A DNA stretch of 64,000 nt from Limiplasma sp034927815 (GTDB taxonomy: Bacteria; Bacillota; Clostridia; Christensenellales; Aristaeellaceae): NCBI GenBank assembly GCA_034927815.1, contig JAYFPK010000025.1, positions 15,022 through 79,021 of the forward strand. The letters are read 5' to 3'. Positions within the stretch are counted from its first letter, which is position 1. Each line of letters starts with the position of its first letter. Below are positions 53,024 to 60,976 of the stretch, one piece after another. The notes beneath the pieces were generated by a model that was not told the DNA's origin, made no database searches, and saw nothing but the letters and a program-made list of their open reading frames with translations. The position numbers and the translations under genes are program-made.

Positions 53024-53980
53024 CTATTCCTTGCGCCACCTCAAAAGGCATGCGCCTGTGGAAAGGCCCGCCCCAAAGGCGCTCATCACCATCAGGTCGT
53101 TTTCCCGGAGCTTGCCCCCCCGGTTGAGCTCATCCAGCAAAATGGGGATGCTGGCGGAGGAGGTATTGCCCACCCGGTGGATGTTGCTGGGGAATCTTTC
53201 CTCCGGCTGGCCCAGGCGCTGGCGCACGGCGTCCAGGATGCGCCGGTTGGCCTGGTGCAGTAAAAACCACTGGATGTCCTCCGGGGACAATCCCGCTTCC
53301 TCCACAATCCTGACAATATCCTCCGTGGCGTGGGATACGGCGAAGCGGAACACCTCCTGCCCGGCCATATGCACGCCCCGGGCCACCGGGGAAGCGGCGG
53401 CGAAGGGGGTGGGGGAGGGAGAGGGCTGAATGAACAGCGTATCCTTATCCTCCCGGACCGCCAGGCGGGTGGCCAGAAGCCCCTCTTCCCCGTCCAGCAC
53501 CACGGCCCCGGCCCCGTCCCCAAAGAGGACGCAGGTGGCCCTGTCGCTCCAGTCGCAAAGCCTGGACATGGCTTCCGCGCTGACCAGAAGGATTTTGCGG
53601 GCCTTGCCGGAGGCCATGTAGGCCTGGGCCACATCCAGGCCGTACAGAAACCCCGCGCAGGCGGCGTTCACGTCCATACAGGGGCAGGAGGCCCCCACTC
53701 CGCTTTGCACCAGGCAGGCCATGGCCGGGGCGCTCTGGTCCCCCTGGACGGTGATCCCCAGGATCAGGTCCAGCTGGGAGCCGTCCATGCCCGCGTCCGC
53801 CAGGGCCCTCTGGGCCGCCAGCACCGCCAGGTCGGTCAGGGTTTCCTGGGAGAGGATGTGCCTGCTCCGGATTCCCGTTCTGGTGCTGATCCATTCATCG
53901 CTGGTGTCCAGAAATTCCTCCAGCGCGGCGTTGGGTACCGATAGGGCCGGCAGCGCGCTGCCTGTTCCCGCAATTCTCAA
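53024..53980 (-). CDS. fabH: Beta-ketoacyl-ACP synthase III
   Basis: 318 residues. Starts chain synthesis by condensing acetyl- or branched acyl-CoA with malonyl-ACP. Catalytic Cys in VNAACAGFLYGLDVA, His in WFLLHQANRRILDAV, Asn in VGNTSSASIPILLDEL. Start: TTG at 53980 with AAGGAG upstream, overlapping the regulator's stop as TTGA, so it is coupled to the first gene. Confidence 0.95.
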   Translation of the reverse strand: MRIAGTGSALPALSVPNAALEEFLDTSDEWISTRTGIRSRHILSQETLTDLAVLAAQRALADAGMDGSQLDLILGITVQGDQSAPAMACLVQSGVGASCPCMDVNAACAGFLYGLDVAQAYMASGKARKILLVSAEAMSRLCDWSDRATCVLFGDGAGAVVLDGEEGLLATRLAVREDKDTLFIQPSPSPTPFAAASPVARGVHMAGQEVFRFAVSHATEDIVRIVEEAGLSPEDIQWFLLHQANRRILDAVRQRLGQPEERFPSNIHRVGNTSSASIPILLDELNRGGKLRENDLMVMSAFGAGLSTGACLLRWRKE

Positions 53981-54477
53981 AGGGCTTCATCTCCTTGGTT
54001 GGGAGCCTTTTCGTCCTGTATGCCCAGGCTGTGCTCCTGACGCTCAAAAAAGGTCTGGAGGTCCTTGAGCCCCTTCAGCAGCACCTCACGCTCCTCCTGG
54101 GGGATGCTCCGGGAGACGGCCTGGACCATCCGCCTGTGGAAGAAGCGGTGGGCGGCCTCCGCCCTGCGGCCCATCTCCGTTAAAAGCACCCGGACCGTAC
54201 GCCCGTCCTCCAGGCCCTTTTGCTTGCGCACGTATCCCTTTTGGGCCAGCTTGTTGATGGCTACCGTCACCGTGGGCAAGGTGATGGAAAGGTCCTGGGC
54301 GATGTCCGTGATGGTGCGCCCTTTCTCCGGTTCCCTGTGGATGGCCTCCAGCATGTGCAGCTCGCTGATGCTCAGCTTATCGTCGCTCATGCTGCGCAAG
54401 GCCGTTTCCTCCAGCTTGAGGATCGAGCGAAAGGTGTTGACCAACAGGTCGTTGAGGGCGGTGCTGAATGAGTCCAT
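53977..54477 (-). CDS. FabT-like MarR family regulator of fatty acid synthesis
   Basis: A 166-residue MarR winged-helix protein heading the fatty acid operon, the position of FabT in Firmicutes, which represses the operon with long-chain acyl-ACP as co-repressor. DNA-binding part: ISELHMLEAIHREPEKGRTI, TDIAQDLSITLPTVTVAINKL, wing RKQKGLEDGRTVRVLLTEMG. Start: ATG at 54477 preceded by GAGAGGTG; a GTG at 54483 overlaps that site. A candidate self-operator lies just upstream (54498-54512). Confidence 0.8.
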   Translation of the reverse strand: MDSFSTALNDLLVNTFRSILKLEETALRSMSDDKLSISELHMLEAIHREPEKGRTITDIAQDLSITLPTVTVAINKLAQKGYVRKQKGLEDGRTVRVLLTEMGRRAEAAHRFFHRRMVQAVSRSIPQEEREVLLKGLKDLQTFFERQEHSLGIQDEKAPNQGDEAL

Positions 54478-54497
54478 AGTCACCTCTCATTTACTTT

Positions 54498-54549
54498 GTT
54501 AGGCAAACTAACGAATTGGATTATACTCCCGTCCCCTCTCCTCTGTCAA
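54498..54549 (-). promoter_or_regulatory. Fatty acid operon promoter and candidate FabT operator
   Basis: Minus strand: TTGACA (54544-54549), 18 bases, TATAAT (54520-54525). An inverted repeat GTTAG-GCAAA-CTAAC (54498-54512, extending to 8 bp with one mismatch) sits at the predicted transcription start. Its position would block initiation, fitting autorepression. Confidence 0.6.
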
Positions 54550-54617
54550 GTGGGGGCGGCGCCCTTTGGGGAAACCTCCCAAAGCCTGACTGCGTTTGGG
54601 TTCAACCGTTCCAAAGA

Positions 54618-54646
54618 CGCCAACCCGCTCAAGGAGCGGGTTGGCG
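54618..54646 (-). terminator. Hairpin behind the sigma/partner operon
   Basis: 13-bp perfect stem (54618-54630 with 54634-54646), 3-base loop. Only a short T-rich tract follows on the minus strand. A smaller CTTTGGG/CCCAAAG stem lies beside it. Confidence 0.6.
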
Positions 54647-54701
54647 CTTGCGTGGATTTGGTTTTCGTGCCCTATCTGGGAACGGCGTGCTTTCCCCGCT
54701 G

Positions 54702-56096
54702 CTAGTACATCAGCAGCTGCTCCTCCAGGGAGAAAAGGTCCAGCACCGGGTTCACGGGAATCGCCCGGAGAACTTCCCCTGTGAAGGCGTCCATTTCAAA
54801 CTTGTAATTGAAGGGCGGATAGTTTTTGTCGTTCCTTCCATAGTACGCGATCACCGCGTCCGTATAGCTCTTGTCCATGTCATACTGGCTGGGCCGCAGG
54901 ACAAACACCTTCCACAGGGGCCGCTGGGGATCGGTGATGTCGTAGTAAACGCGCATTCGATGGGCGAAAAGCCGGACTTCCTCCTCCTGATACCCAAAGG
55001 CGGAGGACAGCTCCCGCTCCGCGATGGCCCGGGCCTCCTTTTCCGGCAGCGCGCCTTCATCCGGCACGCCATAGGTGAACACGGTGGGGGCAAGGGTAAA
55101 GGGAGGGGAATACTCGGGGTATTTCTCCGCCAGCTGCAACAGCACCGGGACGATCTCCCGGCTGAAGCGCGCCCGGGCGGCGTGGCTCATGAGCTCAAAG
55201 CCTCCGTGCTCCTCATAAAAAGCCCGGGGGATTTGCAATAGCGGGTCCTTTTGGTAGGCCTCCACTGCCCGCCGCTCCTCCAGAATGCTCTGCACGCTTT
55301 GCAGCAGCGCCCCTGTGTCGGGATGGATAAACACGGAGATGCCGGTAAAGGGCAAAGCCTCCTGGGAGCCGAGGGGCGTTACGTATTCAATGTGCCAATA
55401 GGGCTGGGTTCCGCCCTCCGCCGCAAGGAATTCCGGCACCTGGAAGGAGGCGGACAGCTCGTACTGGTCCAGCGCGCTTTCCTCGATTTGGTACCCGCCG
55501 GCGATTTCCCGGCGCGCGATGGCAATGGCCTGGGCTTCGTCCACCGGGCCCTCCGGGGTTTTGTAGAAGGTGTGGTCCGCCCCTTGCAGCCCGGTATCCG
55601 CCATCAGCTGGGAAAACCACGCTTTCTCCTCAAAGGACCAGGAGGGGAAGGGGCCCCACACGGCCTCCATGATGCCCGTGAAGCTGATCTCAGGCAGCTC
55701 CTTTCCCGTAAAGGCCACGAGCGCCGCGTCCGCTACCCGCCGGGCTTCCTCCTGGGCAAGCTTTCCCTCAAGCAGATGCGCGACCTCCGGGGTCTTTTCC
55801 ACATACCCGAGCTCCGCCAGGGATTCCACCAGAGAGAGTTTCTCCCCTGTGGGCCAATCCTGATAGGTTCCTTCGGTCTGCTCCGTTTCAAGGACCTTCC
55901 GCCCCGTTTCCTGGAGGGAAAGAACAACCGCCAGGGCCACCCCCGCGGCGAGAATCAACACCATGGCAAACACCACCGCAGCGGATATTTTTCTTTTCAT
56001 CACTGTTTCCTCCTTCACGCTTTGCGCAGCCGCCATCATCAGCTCATGGGACCGTTTCGGCATGGGCGCAAATCTTTTCAACTCTTCACGCTTCAT
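54702..56096 (-). CDS. Membrane-anchored sigma-factor partner with large extracellular part
   Basis: 464 residues. A ~33-residue cytoplasmic N-terminus (MKREELKRFAPMPKRSHELM), one membrane segment (AAVVFAMVLILAAGVALAVV) and a ~410-residue outside domain of no family I can name, with PepSY-like repeats suggested by VDEAQAIAIARREIAGGYQI and LPEKEARAIAERELSSAFGY, each followed by WxxxxV-type strands. It overlaps the sigma gene by 11 bases, the usual arrangement for an anti-sigma or signal-sensing partner. That role is inferred; the cytoplasmic part is short for a classical anti-sigma domain. Confidence 0.6.
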   Translation of the reverse strand: MKREELKRFAPMPKRSHELMMAAAQSVKEETVMKRKISAAVVFAMVLILAAGVALAVVLSLQETGRKVLETEQTEGTYQDWPTGEKLSLVESLAELGYVEKTPEVAHLLEGKLAQEEARRVADAALVAFTGKELPEISFTGIMEAVWGPFPSWSFEEKAWFSQLMADTGLQGADHTFYKTPEGPVDEAQAIAIARREIAGGYQIEESALDQYELSASFQVPEFLAAEGGTQPYWHIEYVTPLGSQEALPFTGISVFIHPDTGALLQSVQSILEERRAVEAYQKDPLLQIPRAFYEEHGGFELMSHAARARFSREIVPVLLQLAEKYPEYSPPFTLAPTVFTYGVPDEGALPEKEARAIAERELSSAFGYQEEEVRLFAHRMRVYYDITDPQRPLWKVFVLRPSQYDMDKSYTDAVIAYYGRNDKNYPPFNYKFEMDAFTGEVLRAIPVNPVLDLFSLEEQLLMY

Positions 56097-56571
56097 CAGG
56101 CTGCGCCTCCTCTGGCTCTAGCTCAAGCCGTAGTTTTTTTCTTGCGGAGTATAACCGGTTTCGGACTGTCACCAAGGGGATGCGCAGCATCGAAGCGATC
56201 TCCTTGCCCGAGTACCCCTCCACATAATGAAGGATCACCGGCAGGCGCAAGGCCTCCGGCAATGCGTCAACGGCCTTGTGCAAATCCACGTCCGGGGCGG
56301 GGCGGGCCGCTTCCACGCCCACTTCCGCCATCAGGGCGTACTTGGCTTGCTTTCGCTGAATGTTATGGCACTCATTGATGACAATGCGGGTGATCCACGT
56401 GGCGAAATATCCTTCGTTTTTGAGCTTGTGCCGGGCCGCCCAGGCTTTCAGGATTCCTTCCTGGAGCGCGTCGTTGCAGTCTTCCTCGCTGCGCAAAATG
56501 GACCGGGCGACGCGAAACAGGGTCTGGCTTTTTTCATCCACAAGCGCGACAAAGGTTTGCTTGTCAATCAA
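56086..56571 (-). CDS. Sigma-70 family (ECF-like) RNA polymerase sigma factor
   Basis: 161 residues. Region 2: KSQTLFRVARSILRSEEDCN, then DALQEGILKAWAARHKLKNEGYFATWITRIVIN; region 4: LRLPVILHYVEGYSGKEIASMLRIPLVTVRNRLYSARKKLR. Typical ECF size and layout (SigV/SigM-like, or the clostridial group paired with membrane partners). Start: TTG at 56571 with GGAGGTG 7 bases upstream; no ATG gives the right N-terminus. It probably controls its own promoter (box at 56631-56643). Confidence 0.85.
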   Translation of the reverse strand: MIDKQTFVALVDEKSQTLFRVARSILRSEEDCNDALQEGILKAWAARHKLKNEGYFATWITRIVINECHNIQRKQAKYALMAEVGVEAARPAPDVDLHKAVDALPEALRLPVILHYVEGYSGKEIASMLRIPLVTVRNRLYSARKKLRLELEPEEAQPDEA

Positions 56572-56618
56572 ATTCTTCCACCTCCGATACCCTTTGTGCG
56601 CTTCACGCCGGCGCCTGC

Positions 56619-56643
56619 TGTAATGCATTACACCCATTAGACG
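56619..56643 (-). promoter_or_regulatory. Candidate ECF promoter box and palindrome before the sigma gene
   Basis: Minus strand: CGTCTAATGGGTG (56631-56643), matching CGTCTAATAGGTG at 61341-61353 ahead of the other sigma gene. It is followed directly by the perfect 14-bp palindrome TGTAATGCATTACA (56619-56632), a possible operator. The rest of 56572-56925 has no gene. Confidence 0.5.
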
Positions 56644-56810
56644 CGGTGAGGGAGGGAATTTACTAGGCCCAAGGGGGAAATATCTTGAAAAAGGGGTCTG
56701 GCAAGCCCTTCCCAAAGGGAAAAGGGCGCTTTTTGCATCGGCGCAAAGGACGCGCCGGGCATCCGGGGGAGGCTCCCTTGGCCGGCGGAGCGCACATTGG
56801 GAAAACGCAG

Positions 56811-56834
56811 AAAAAAGCCGCCTGTTCAGGCGGC
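56811..56834 (-). terminator. Terminator of the cvpA operon
   Basis: Minus strand: 8-bp stem GCCGCCTG/CAGGCGGC (56827-56834 with 56817-56824), 2-base loop, then TTTTTT. Confidence 0.8.
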
Positions 56835-56925
56835 ATAGCCCGCTGGCGACGGGTTGTCAACAGGCTGAAATCCCCAAAAGGAGCCCATCCCAGGAGGGTC
56901 CGGGCGCGCCCCGGGCCCGTTGGCT

Positions 56926-57639
56926 CTATAACCTCCGGTTCATAATGGACAAGAGCAGATTGCCGTTCTCAAAAACCTTGGCTAACGTGCTGGCCTGTAC
57001 CATCTCCTGGAGCTGGGGGATGGGGAGGACGCTTTCCAGCAGCGGCATGGTGGTAAAGGCCACAAAGCACAGCGCCATGCCCAGCATAAAGCCGAAGAGG
57101 CCCCCGGCCAGCCAGTCCAGCTGCTTGAGCACAGGGAAGCGGAACACCGCCCGCAGCAGGTTGGTCAAAATGGTGAGGACCACGAAGCAGCCCACGAAGC
57201 ACACCAGAAAGCTCAGGACGTTAATGCTCACGGACAGGATGGTCTGGTTCACATAATCCCCCACGTTGGTGGCCAGGTTGCCCAGGGGGCTGAACACCTG
57301 CTGGCTCAGGTTATGGGAGAGCAAGGTATCCACCGGAGTGGGCAAGTTGGCCGTTTGCACGATTTCGGCGATCCGGGAATCGGTAAGGCTGCTCACGGCC
57401 TGGCTGCTCAGGTCCAAACTGCCCAGCAGGCTGGAGGAATCGGTATAGCTGCTGATCATCCGGGTGATGTCCGTGTTGCCGCTGATGGCGTCGGCAATTT
57501 TGGGAAAGATCAGGAAGGAGCCCACGAAGGAGAGAAGGCAGCCCCCCAGGTTCAGGACGCTTTGAATGAACCCCCGGTAAAACCCAAAGAGCACGCAAAG
57601 CGCCACGATGCCAATGACGATAAAATCGATGATGTTCAT
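56926..57639 (-). CDS. CvpA family membrane protein
   Basis: 237 residues. CvpA-like: IIDFIVIGIVALCVLFGFYRGFIQSVLNL is the typical opening, with four to five membrane segments and a Ser-rich extracellular loop (residues ~55-110) longer than in proteobacterial CvpA. Homologues are linked to colicin V export in enterobacteria and to cell-envelope functions in Firmicutes; the precise activity is unknown. It follows the DUF5711 gene by about 50 bases and shares its promoter. Confidence 0.8.
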   Translation of the reverse strand: MNIIDFIVIGIVALCVLFGFYRGFIQSVLNLGGCLLSFVGSFLIFPKIADAISGNTDITRMISSYTDSSSLLGSLDLSSQAVSSLTDSRIAEIVQTANLPTPVDTLLSHNLSQQVFSPLGNLATNVGDYVNQTILSVSINVLSFLVCFVGCFVVLTILTNLLRAVFRFPVLKQLDWLAGGLFGFMLGMALCFVAFTTMPLLESVLPIPQLQEMVQASTLAKVFENGNLLLSIMNRRL

Positions 57640-57690
57640 GGATTCTCCTTTCCAAACGCGCGCGGGGGGCGGGCTTGAGCGGCCCAGGCC

Positions 57691-58812
57691 TTATTGCTCC
57701 GGCAAGGTAAGCACGAAGACATCCTCTCCGCTGGCCACCAGCACGCCGCCGTTCGTCAGGGTGCCGATGAAGCGGGTGGCGGGCTGGCTCAAGGGAAGCT
57801 CGTAGGCGGTGAAGCGGCTGGCGGTGAGGCCCGCCCGGTACAGGTGGGCGCCGGACACCGCGTAGATCGTCTTGTTCCAAAGGGTGGCTCCGATACAGGT
57901 ATCCGGGAGGCTGTAGCGCTTGTCCTGGGCGCCGCTGATCATGCGGAGCTCCCGAATGTCAAACTGGTTGTCCGTCTGGGCGGTGGGGGCGAAGATCATC
58001 ATGGCGTCCCCCCGCTCGGGGATTTCGTTGCCGATGAGCCGCCAGCCGTAGACCAGCACGCTCTGGGCGGCGTCCTCGGTGCCCCGGTAGTTGAAGGAGA
58101 GCATCTTGCGGGTGCTGATGACCCGCAGCTTGCTGTTTTCATACAGCACGGCATAGGTGATGCTATCCCCCAGGCTCACCTCGCCGGTGTTCATCTTGCC
58201 CACCTCGAAGGTGTTGAGCAGGTAGTTGGCGGCGGTGCCGAATACGTCCAGGGACAGGGTCCACATGTACTCGCCGTTTTTGCCGTAAAAACCCACATCC
58301 AGGAGGATCAGGTCCCGGTACGCGTCGGCCTCCTCGTCCATATGGGCCCCCGTATGGTCCTTCACCACCAGGCGGGGGGAGGTGGTATCCCCGATGACCG
58401 CGGCCACATACTGCTTTCCGGCCTTGGCGAACTGGATGGCGTCCCCCAGGTTGTCGTTATAGGAGGAATTGCCGTTCTCGTCCAGGATGTAGATGGTGTT
58501 CCCCGCCCAGGCGGCCACCACCTTGTCCGTGCAGTCGTACCCGGCGTTGGAGCCGATCTGGAAGGACCAGCGCACAGAGCCGGTGCCGGACATGCAATGG
58601 ATGCTGACCCCGTCATAATAGAGCACATTGCTGCCAAAGGTCTTCAGGGAATCGTTGTACTGACAGGGAAGCTTGTAGGAAACTACGGAGGACTCCTGCC
58701 TGGGGGCAAAGAACCGCACGCCCCCATAAATCAAGGCGGCCAACGCCAAAAGAATCCCGATGAGGATCATCAGGGCGCGAAAGCGGCTCATCTTTGGGCG
58801 GACTCTTTGCAT
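57691..58812 (-). CDS. DUF5711 family membrane-anchored beta-propeller-like protein
   Basis: 373 residues. One N-terminal membrane segment (ALMILIGILLALAALIYGGV), then an extracellular domain of repeated beta strands resembling PQQ/WD-like blades (e.g. VLYYDGVSIHCMSGTGSVRW, VVAAWAGNTIYILDENGN, LVVKDHTGAH). This is the pattern of the DUF5711 family of clostridial proteins of unknown function, commonly next to cvpA as here. A surface scaffolding or sensing role is plausible but unproven. GGGAG lies before the ATG at 58812. Confidence 0.75.
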   Translation of the reverse strand: MQRVRPKMSRFRALMILIGILLALAALIYGGVRFFAPRQESSVVSYKLPCQYNDSLKTFGSNVLYYDGVSIHCMSGTGSVRWSFQIGSNAGYDCTDKVVAAWAGNTIYILDENGNSSYNDNLGDAIQFAKAGKQYVAAVIGDTTSPRLVVKDHTGAHMDEEADAYRDLILLDVGFYGKNGEYMWTLSLDVFGTAANYLLNTFEVGKMNTGEVSLGDSITYAVLYENSKLRVISTRKMLSFNYRGTEDAAQSVLVYGWRLIGNEIPERGDAMMIFAPTAQTDNQFDIRELRMISGAQDKRYSLPDTCIGATLWNKTIYAVSGAHLYRAGLTASRFTAYELPLSQPATRFIGTLTNGGVLVASGEDVFVLTLPEQ

Positions 58813-58925
58813 GGCTTCTCCCTATACGGCTCCCCGTTCAACATCAAAACGAAACAGAGCCGCAGTTTCATGCGAGGGTGGCAAGAAGGAGGCAAGAGCC
58901 CTCGGCAGCCAAACTCGTATCTTTT

Positions 58926-58954
58926 ATTATAGCCAAAAGGGAACTTTTACGCAA
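58926..58954 (-). promoter_or_regulatory. Promoter of the DUF5711-cvpA operon
   Basis: Minus strand: TTGCGT (58949-58954), 17 bases, TATAAT (58926-58931). Leader about 105 bases. Confidence 0.65.
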
Positions 58955-59272
58955 GGTTTGCCGGGAAGGGGGAGGAGGACGCGCTCTATTTTACAGGATA
59001 GCGGGGCTGAAGCCTGATTTCGCGAAGGAACCCAGGGGGGACCCCGCCGCGAGCCCTCGCCCATGGCGCGGGGAGCGGCGCCGTAAAACGGCTTTGGGAG
59101 TGGGACTGCGCATGCTTTGCCCGGCGGCGGCTTCCCTGGAGGGCTCCGGGAGGAAGGCGGGGCAAGGGGCCAGGGCTATTCCCGGAGGACCATGCCCGGT
59201 GACCGAAAAAACCCGCCAGGAAGAATTTGTATGATATGGTCAAAAAAAAGTAGACCAAAACAAAATTGGTAC

Positions 59273-59301
59273 TTGTTATTTGGGAATGGCAAGATTATAA
59301 T
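59273..59301 (+). promoter_or_regulatory. Promoter of the zinc-ribbon gene with a ~310-base leader
   Basis: TTGTTA (59273-59278), 17 bases, TATAAT (59296-59301). Bases 58955-59272 upstream hold no gene. Confidence 0.65.
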
Positions 59302-59304
59302 GTC

Positions 59305-59600
59305 TGTGATTGCATACGGGTCTGTGGTTGCAAGCCGATGCCAGACGCGGGCGAAACGGTCCACGTAAACCAAGCAAAGCCTTGGCGAGCATGGCGCGTT
59401 CTAGTGGTAAGTCCGACCGGACTCCTCGGGGCTTTTCTGGGTTCTCCAGGAAAGCCGGCGGGGGCCCGAGAGGGGGCGCGTAGGGCGCTTGACGCGATGA
59501 GCAAACCCTCCTGTCGGCGAGTGTGGGGGAAAAGACCAGGTCAGCCGCATGCAATCGTCCCCAGGAGGCTCAATGATCCCCAACGACCTAGAAAAGAAAA
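59305..59600 (+). ncRNA. Candidate structured leader RNA ahead of the zinc-ribbon gene
   Basis: The region between the promoter and the start codon at 59618 is strongly foldable. Stems seen: CCAAG/CTTGG (about 59371-59386), an outer CTCGGG/CCCGAG pair (about 59425-59473) enclosing GGCTTTTCTGG/CCAGGAAAGCC (one G-T pair), and further GC-rich helices to ~59500. No known riboswitch core (TPP, SAM, cobalamin, T-box, purine) was recognised. It may be a cis-regulatory leader or a stand-alone small RNA. Confidence 0.35.
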
Positions 59601-59617
59601 CGGAGGAATCCCCAGTT

Positions 59618-59896
59618 ATGTACGAGGACAAGACCCTGACCTGCCGCGACTGCGGCGCGGAATTCGTATTCACCGCCGGAGAGCAGGAGTTCTATGCTGA
59701 AAAGGGTTTTCAGAATGAACCCACCCGTTGCAAGGATTGCCGTGTAGCCCGCAAGGCCAGCCGGGCTTCCGCTCCCCGGGAGCAGTTTGAAACTACCTGT
59801 GCGGCCTGCGGCAAGGCCACCACAGTGCCCTTTGTGCCCAAGAGCGACCGCCCCATCTACTGCAGCGAGTGCTTCGCCGAGCATAAGCAAGCGTAA
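59618..59896 (+). CDS. Zinc-ribbon domain protein
   Basis: 92 residues. Two Cys4-type knuckle pairs: CRDCGAEF with CKDCRVARK, and CAACGKATTVPF with CSECFAEHK; the first belongs to the clostridial probable zinc-ribbon family with the motif FVFTAGEQEFYAEKGFQNEP. Function is unknown; such proteins are small, soluble and strongly expressed in many Clostridia. Start at 59618 (MYEDKTLTC), the family's usual start, with GGAGG ~11 bases upstream; in-frame ATGs at 59549 and 59573 would add an atypical N-terminus. Confidence 0.8.
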   Translation: MYEDKTLTCRDCGAEFVFTAGEQEFYAEKGFQNEPTRCKDCRVARKASRASAPREQFETTCAACGKATTVPFVPKSDRPIYCSECFAEHKQA

Positions 59897-59956
59897 GCCG
59901 TTGATTCAGGGCCGGGAAGAGGGCTTCCCACCGGATGAATACGACAGGGACCTTAG

Positions 59957-59985
59957 GACGCCGCAGCGAAAGCCGCGGCGTCTTT
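59957..59985 (+). terminator. Terminator of the zinc-ribbon gene
   Basis: 8-bp stem GACGCCGC/GCGGCGTC (59957-59964 with 59975-59982) and TTT. Confidence 0.55.
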
Positions 59986-60096
59986 GCGTGCCGAAGGGGC
60001 CCGGCCTTTGCGCCGCCCTTGCGGCGGTCAGAAAAAGGGGCCCGTTCCGGAATGCGCGCCTCCTGGCGGTCCAAGGAAATTTAACAACTTCTCCCC

Positions 60097-60139
60097 TTGA
60101 CAGGACAAACTTCCCCCAACTATATTAGTATTATCTAAT
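60097..60139 (+). promoter_or_regulatory. Promoter and candidate ArsR operator of the ferredoxin operon
   Basis: TTGACA (60097-60102), 18 bases, TATATT (60121-60126). An inverted repeat ATTAG-TATTAT-CTAAT (60124-60139) overlaps the -10 and is a likely site for the ArsR repressor encoded by the third gene. Confidence 0.65.
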
Positions 60140-60158
60140 TTACTGGAGGAGTTGCGAC

Positions 60159-60368
60159 ATGGCGGGTTTGGGAAAGACCGCTTCCATAGGGAAGGACTGC
60201 GTGGCCTGCGGAAGCTGCATCAAGCGCTGCCCCTTGGGGGCCATTGCCGTTTACAAGGGGCTGTACGCCTGGGTGGACGGCGCAACATGCGTTGGCTGCG
60301 GCAGATGCGCCAAGGCTTGCCCCGCGGGGGTGATTGAAATCCTGGAAAAGGAGGCCCGGGCCGTATGA
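60159..60368 (+). CDS. 2[4Fe-4S] ferredoxin-type protein
   Basis: 69 residues with two full cluster motifs: CVACGSCIKRCP and CVGCGRCAKACP. A soluble low-potential electron carrier, probably the partner of the membrane Fe-S protein encoded next. A strong GGAGG precedes the ATG, and its stop overlaps the next ATG as ATGA (60365-60368). Confidence 0.9.
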   Translation: MAGLGKTASIGKDCVACGSCIKRCPLGAIAVYKGLYAWVDGATCVGCGRCAKACPAGVIEILEKEARAV

Positions 60369-60976
60369 AAAAGCGCTGGTATGAGTATCTGTGGGTTTTT
60401 TCCGCTATCTATCTGGCCCTGGGCTTCTTTAACATCCTGTTTGCCTGGCTGGGGCTGATCTGTTTTATCACCCCGCTGATGATCTCCCTGGTAAAGGGAA
60501 ACAAGGCGTATTGCAACACCTACTGCGGCCGGGGGCAGTTTTTTGAGCTGCTGGGGGGAAGGCTGGGGCTTTCCCGGCAAAAGGCCCCGCCCAGGTTTTT
60601 GCGCTCGGGCTGGTTCCGGTATGGCTTTCTGGCCTTTTTTATGGGGATGTTTTTGCTGATGGTCTATAGCACCTACCTGGTGTTTGCCGGAGCGCCCCTG
60701 AAGGAAGCGGTGACGCTGCTGTGGGCCTTTAAGCTCCCCTGGCAATGGACCAATACCTCCCTGGTGGCCCCCTGGGCGGCGCAGTTTGCCTTCGGCTTTT
60801 ACGGGGTGATGCTCACCTCCACGGTGCTGGGGCTTGTGACCATGATGGTCTTTAAGCCCCGCACCTGGTGCGTGTATTGCCCCATGGGCACCATGACCCA
60901 GGGAATTTGCATGCTGAAGAACCGAAAGGAAGCCGAAGAGTGGAAGAGCGGGCAAAGCGGCTGGCGGAGCTGCTAA
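60365..60976 (+). CDS. NapH/NosR-like membrane protein with Fe-S cysteine pairs
   Basis: 203 residues with four membrane segments. Two Cys pairs of the NapH/NosR/CcoG type lie at membrane edges: AYCNTYCGRGQF (CxxxC) and WCVYCPMGTMTQ (CxxCP). Such proteins pass electrons between ferredoxins and membrane partners. The classical C-terminal 4Fe-4S pair of NapH is absent; the separate ferredoxin gene upstream may supply it. The gene overlaps the ArsR gene by 37 bases. Confidence 0.75.
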   Translation: MKKRWYEYLWVFSAIYLALGFFNILFAWLGLICFITPLMISLVKGNKAYCNTYCGRGQFFELLGGRLGLSRQKAPPRFLRSGWFRYGFLAFFMGMFLLMVYSTYLVFAGAPLKEAVTLLWAFKLPWQWTNTSLVAPWAAQFAFGFYGVMLTSTVLGLVTMMVFKPRTWCVYCPMGTMTQGICMLKNRKEAEEWKSGQSGWRSC

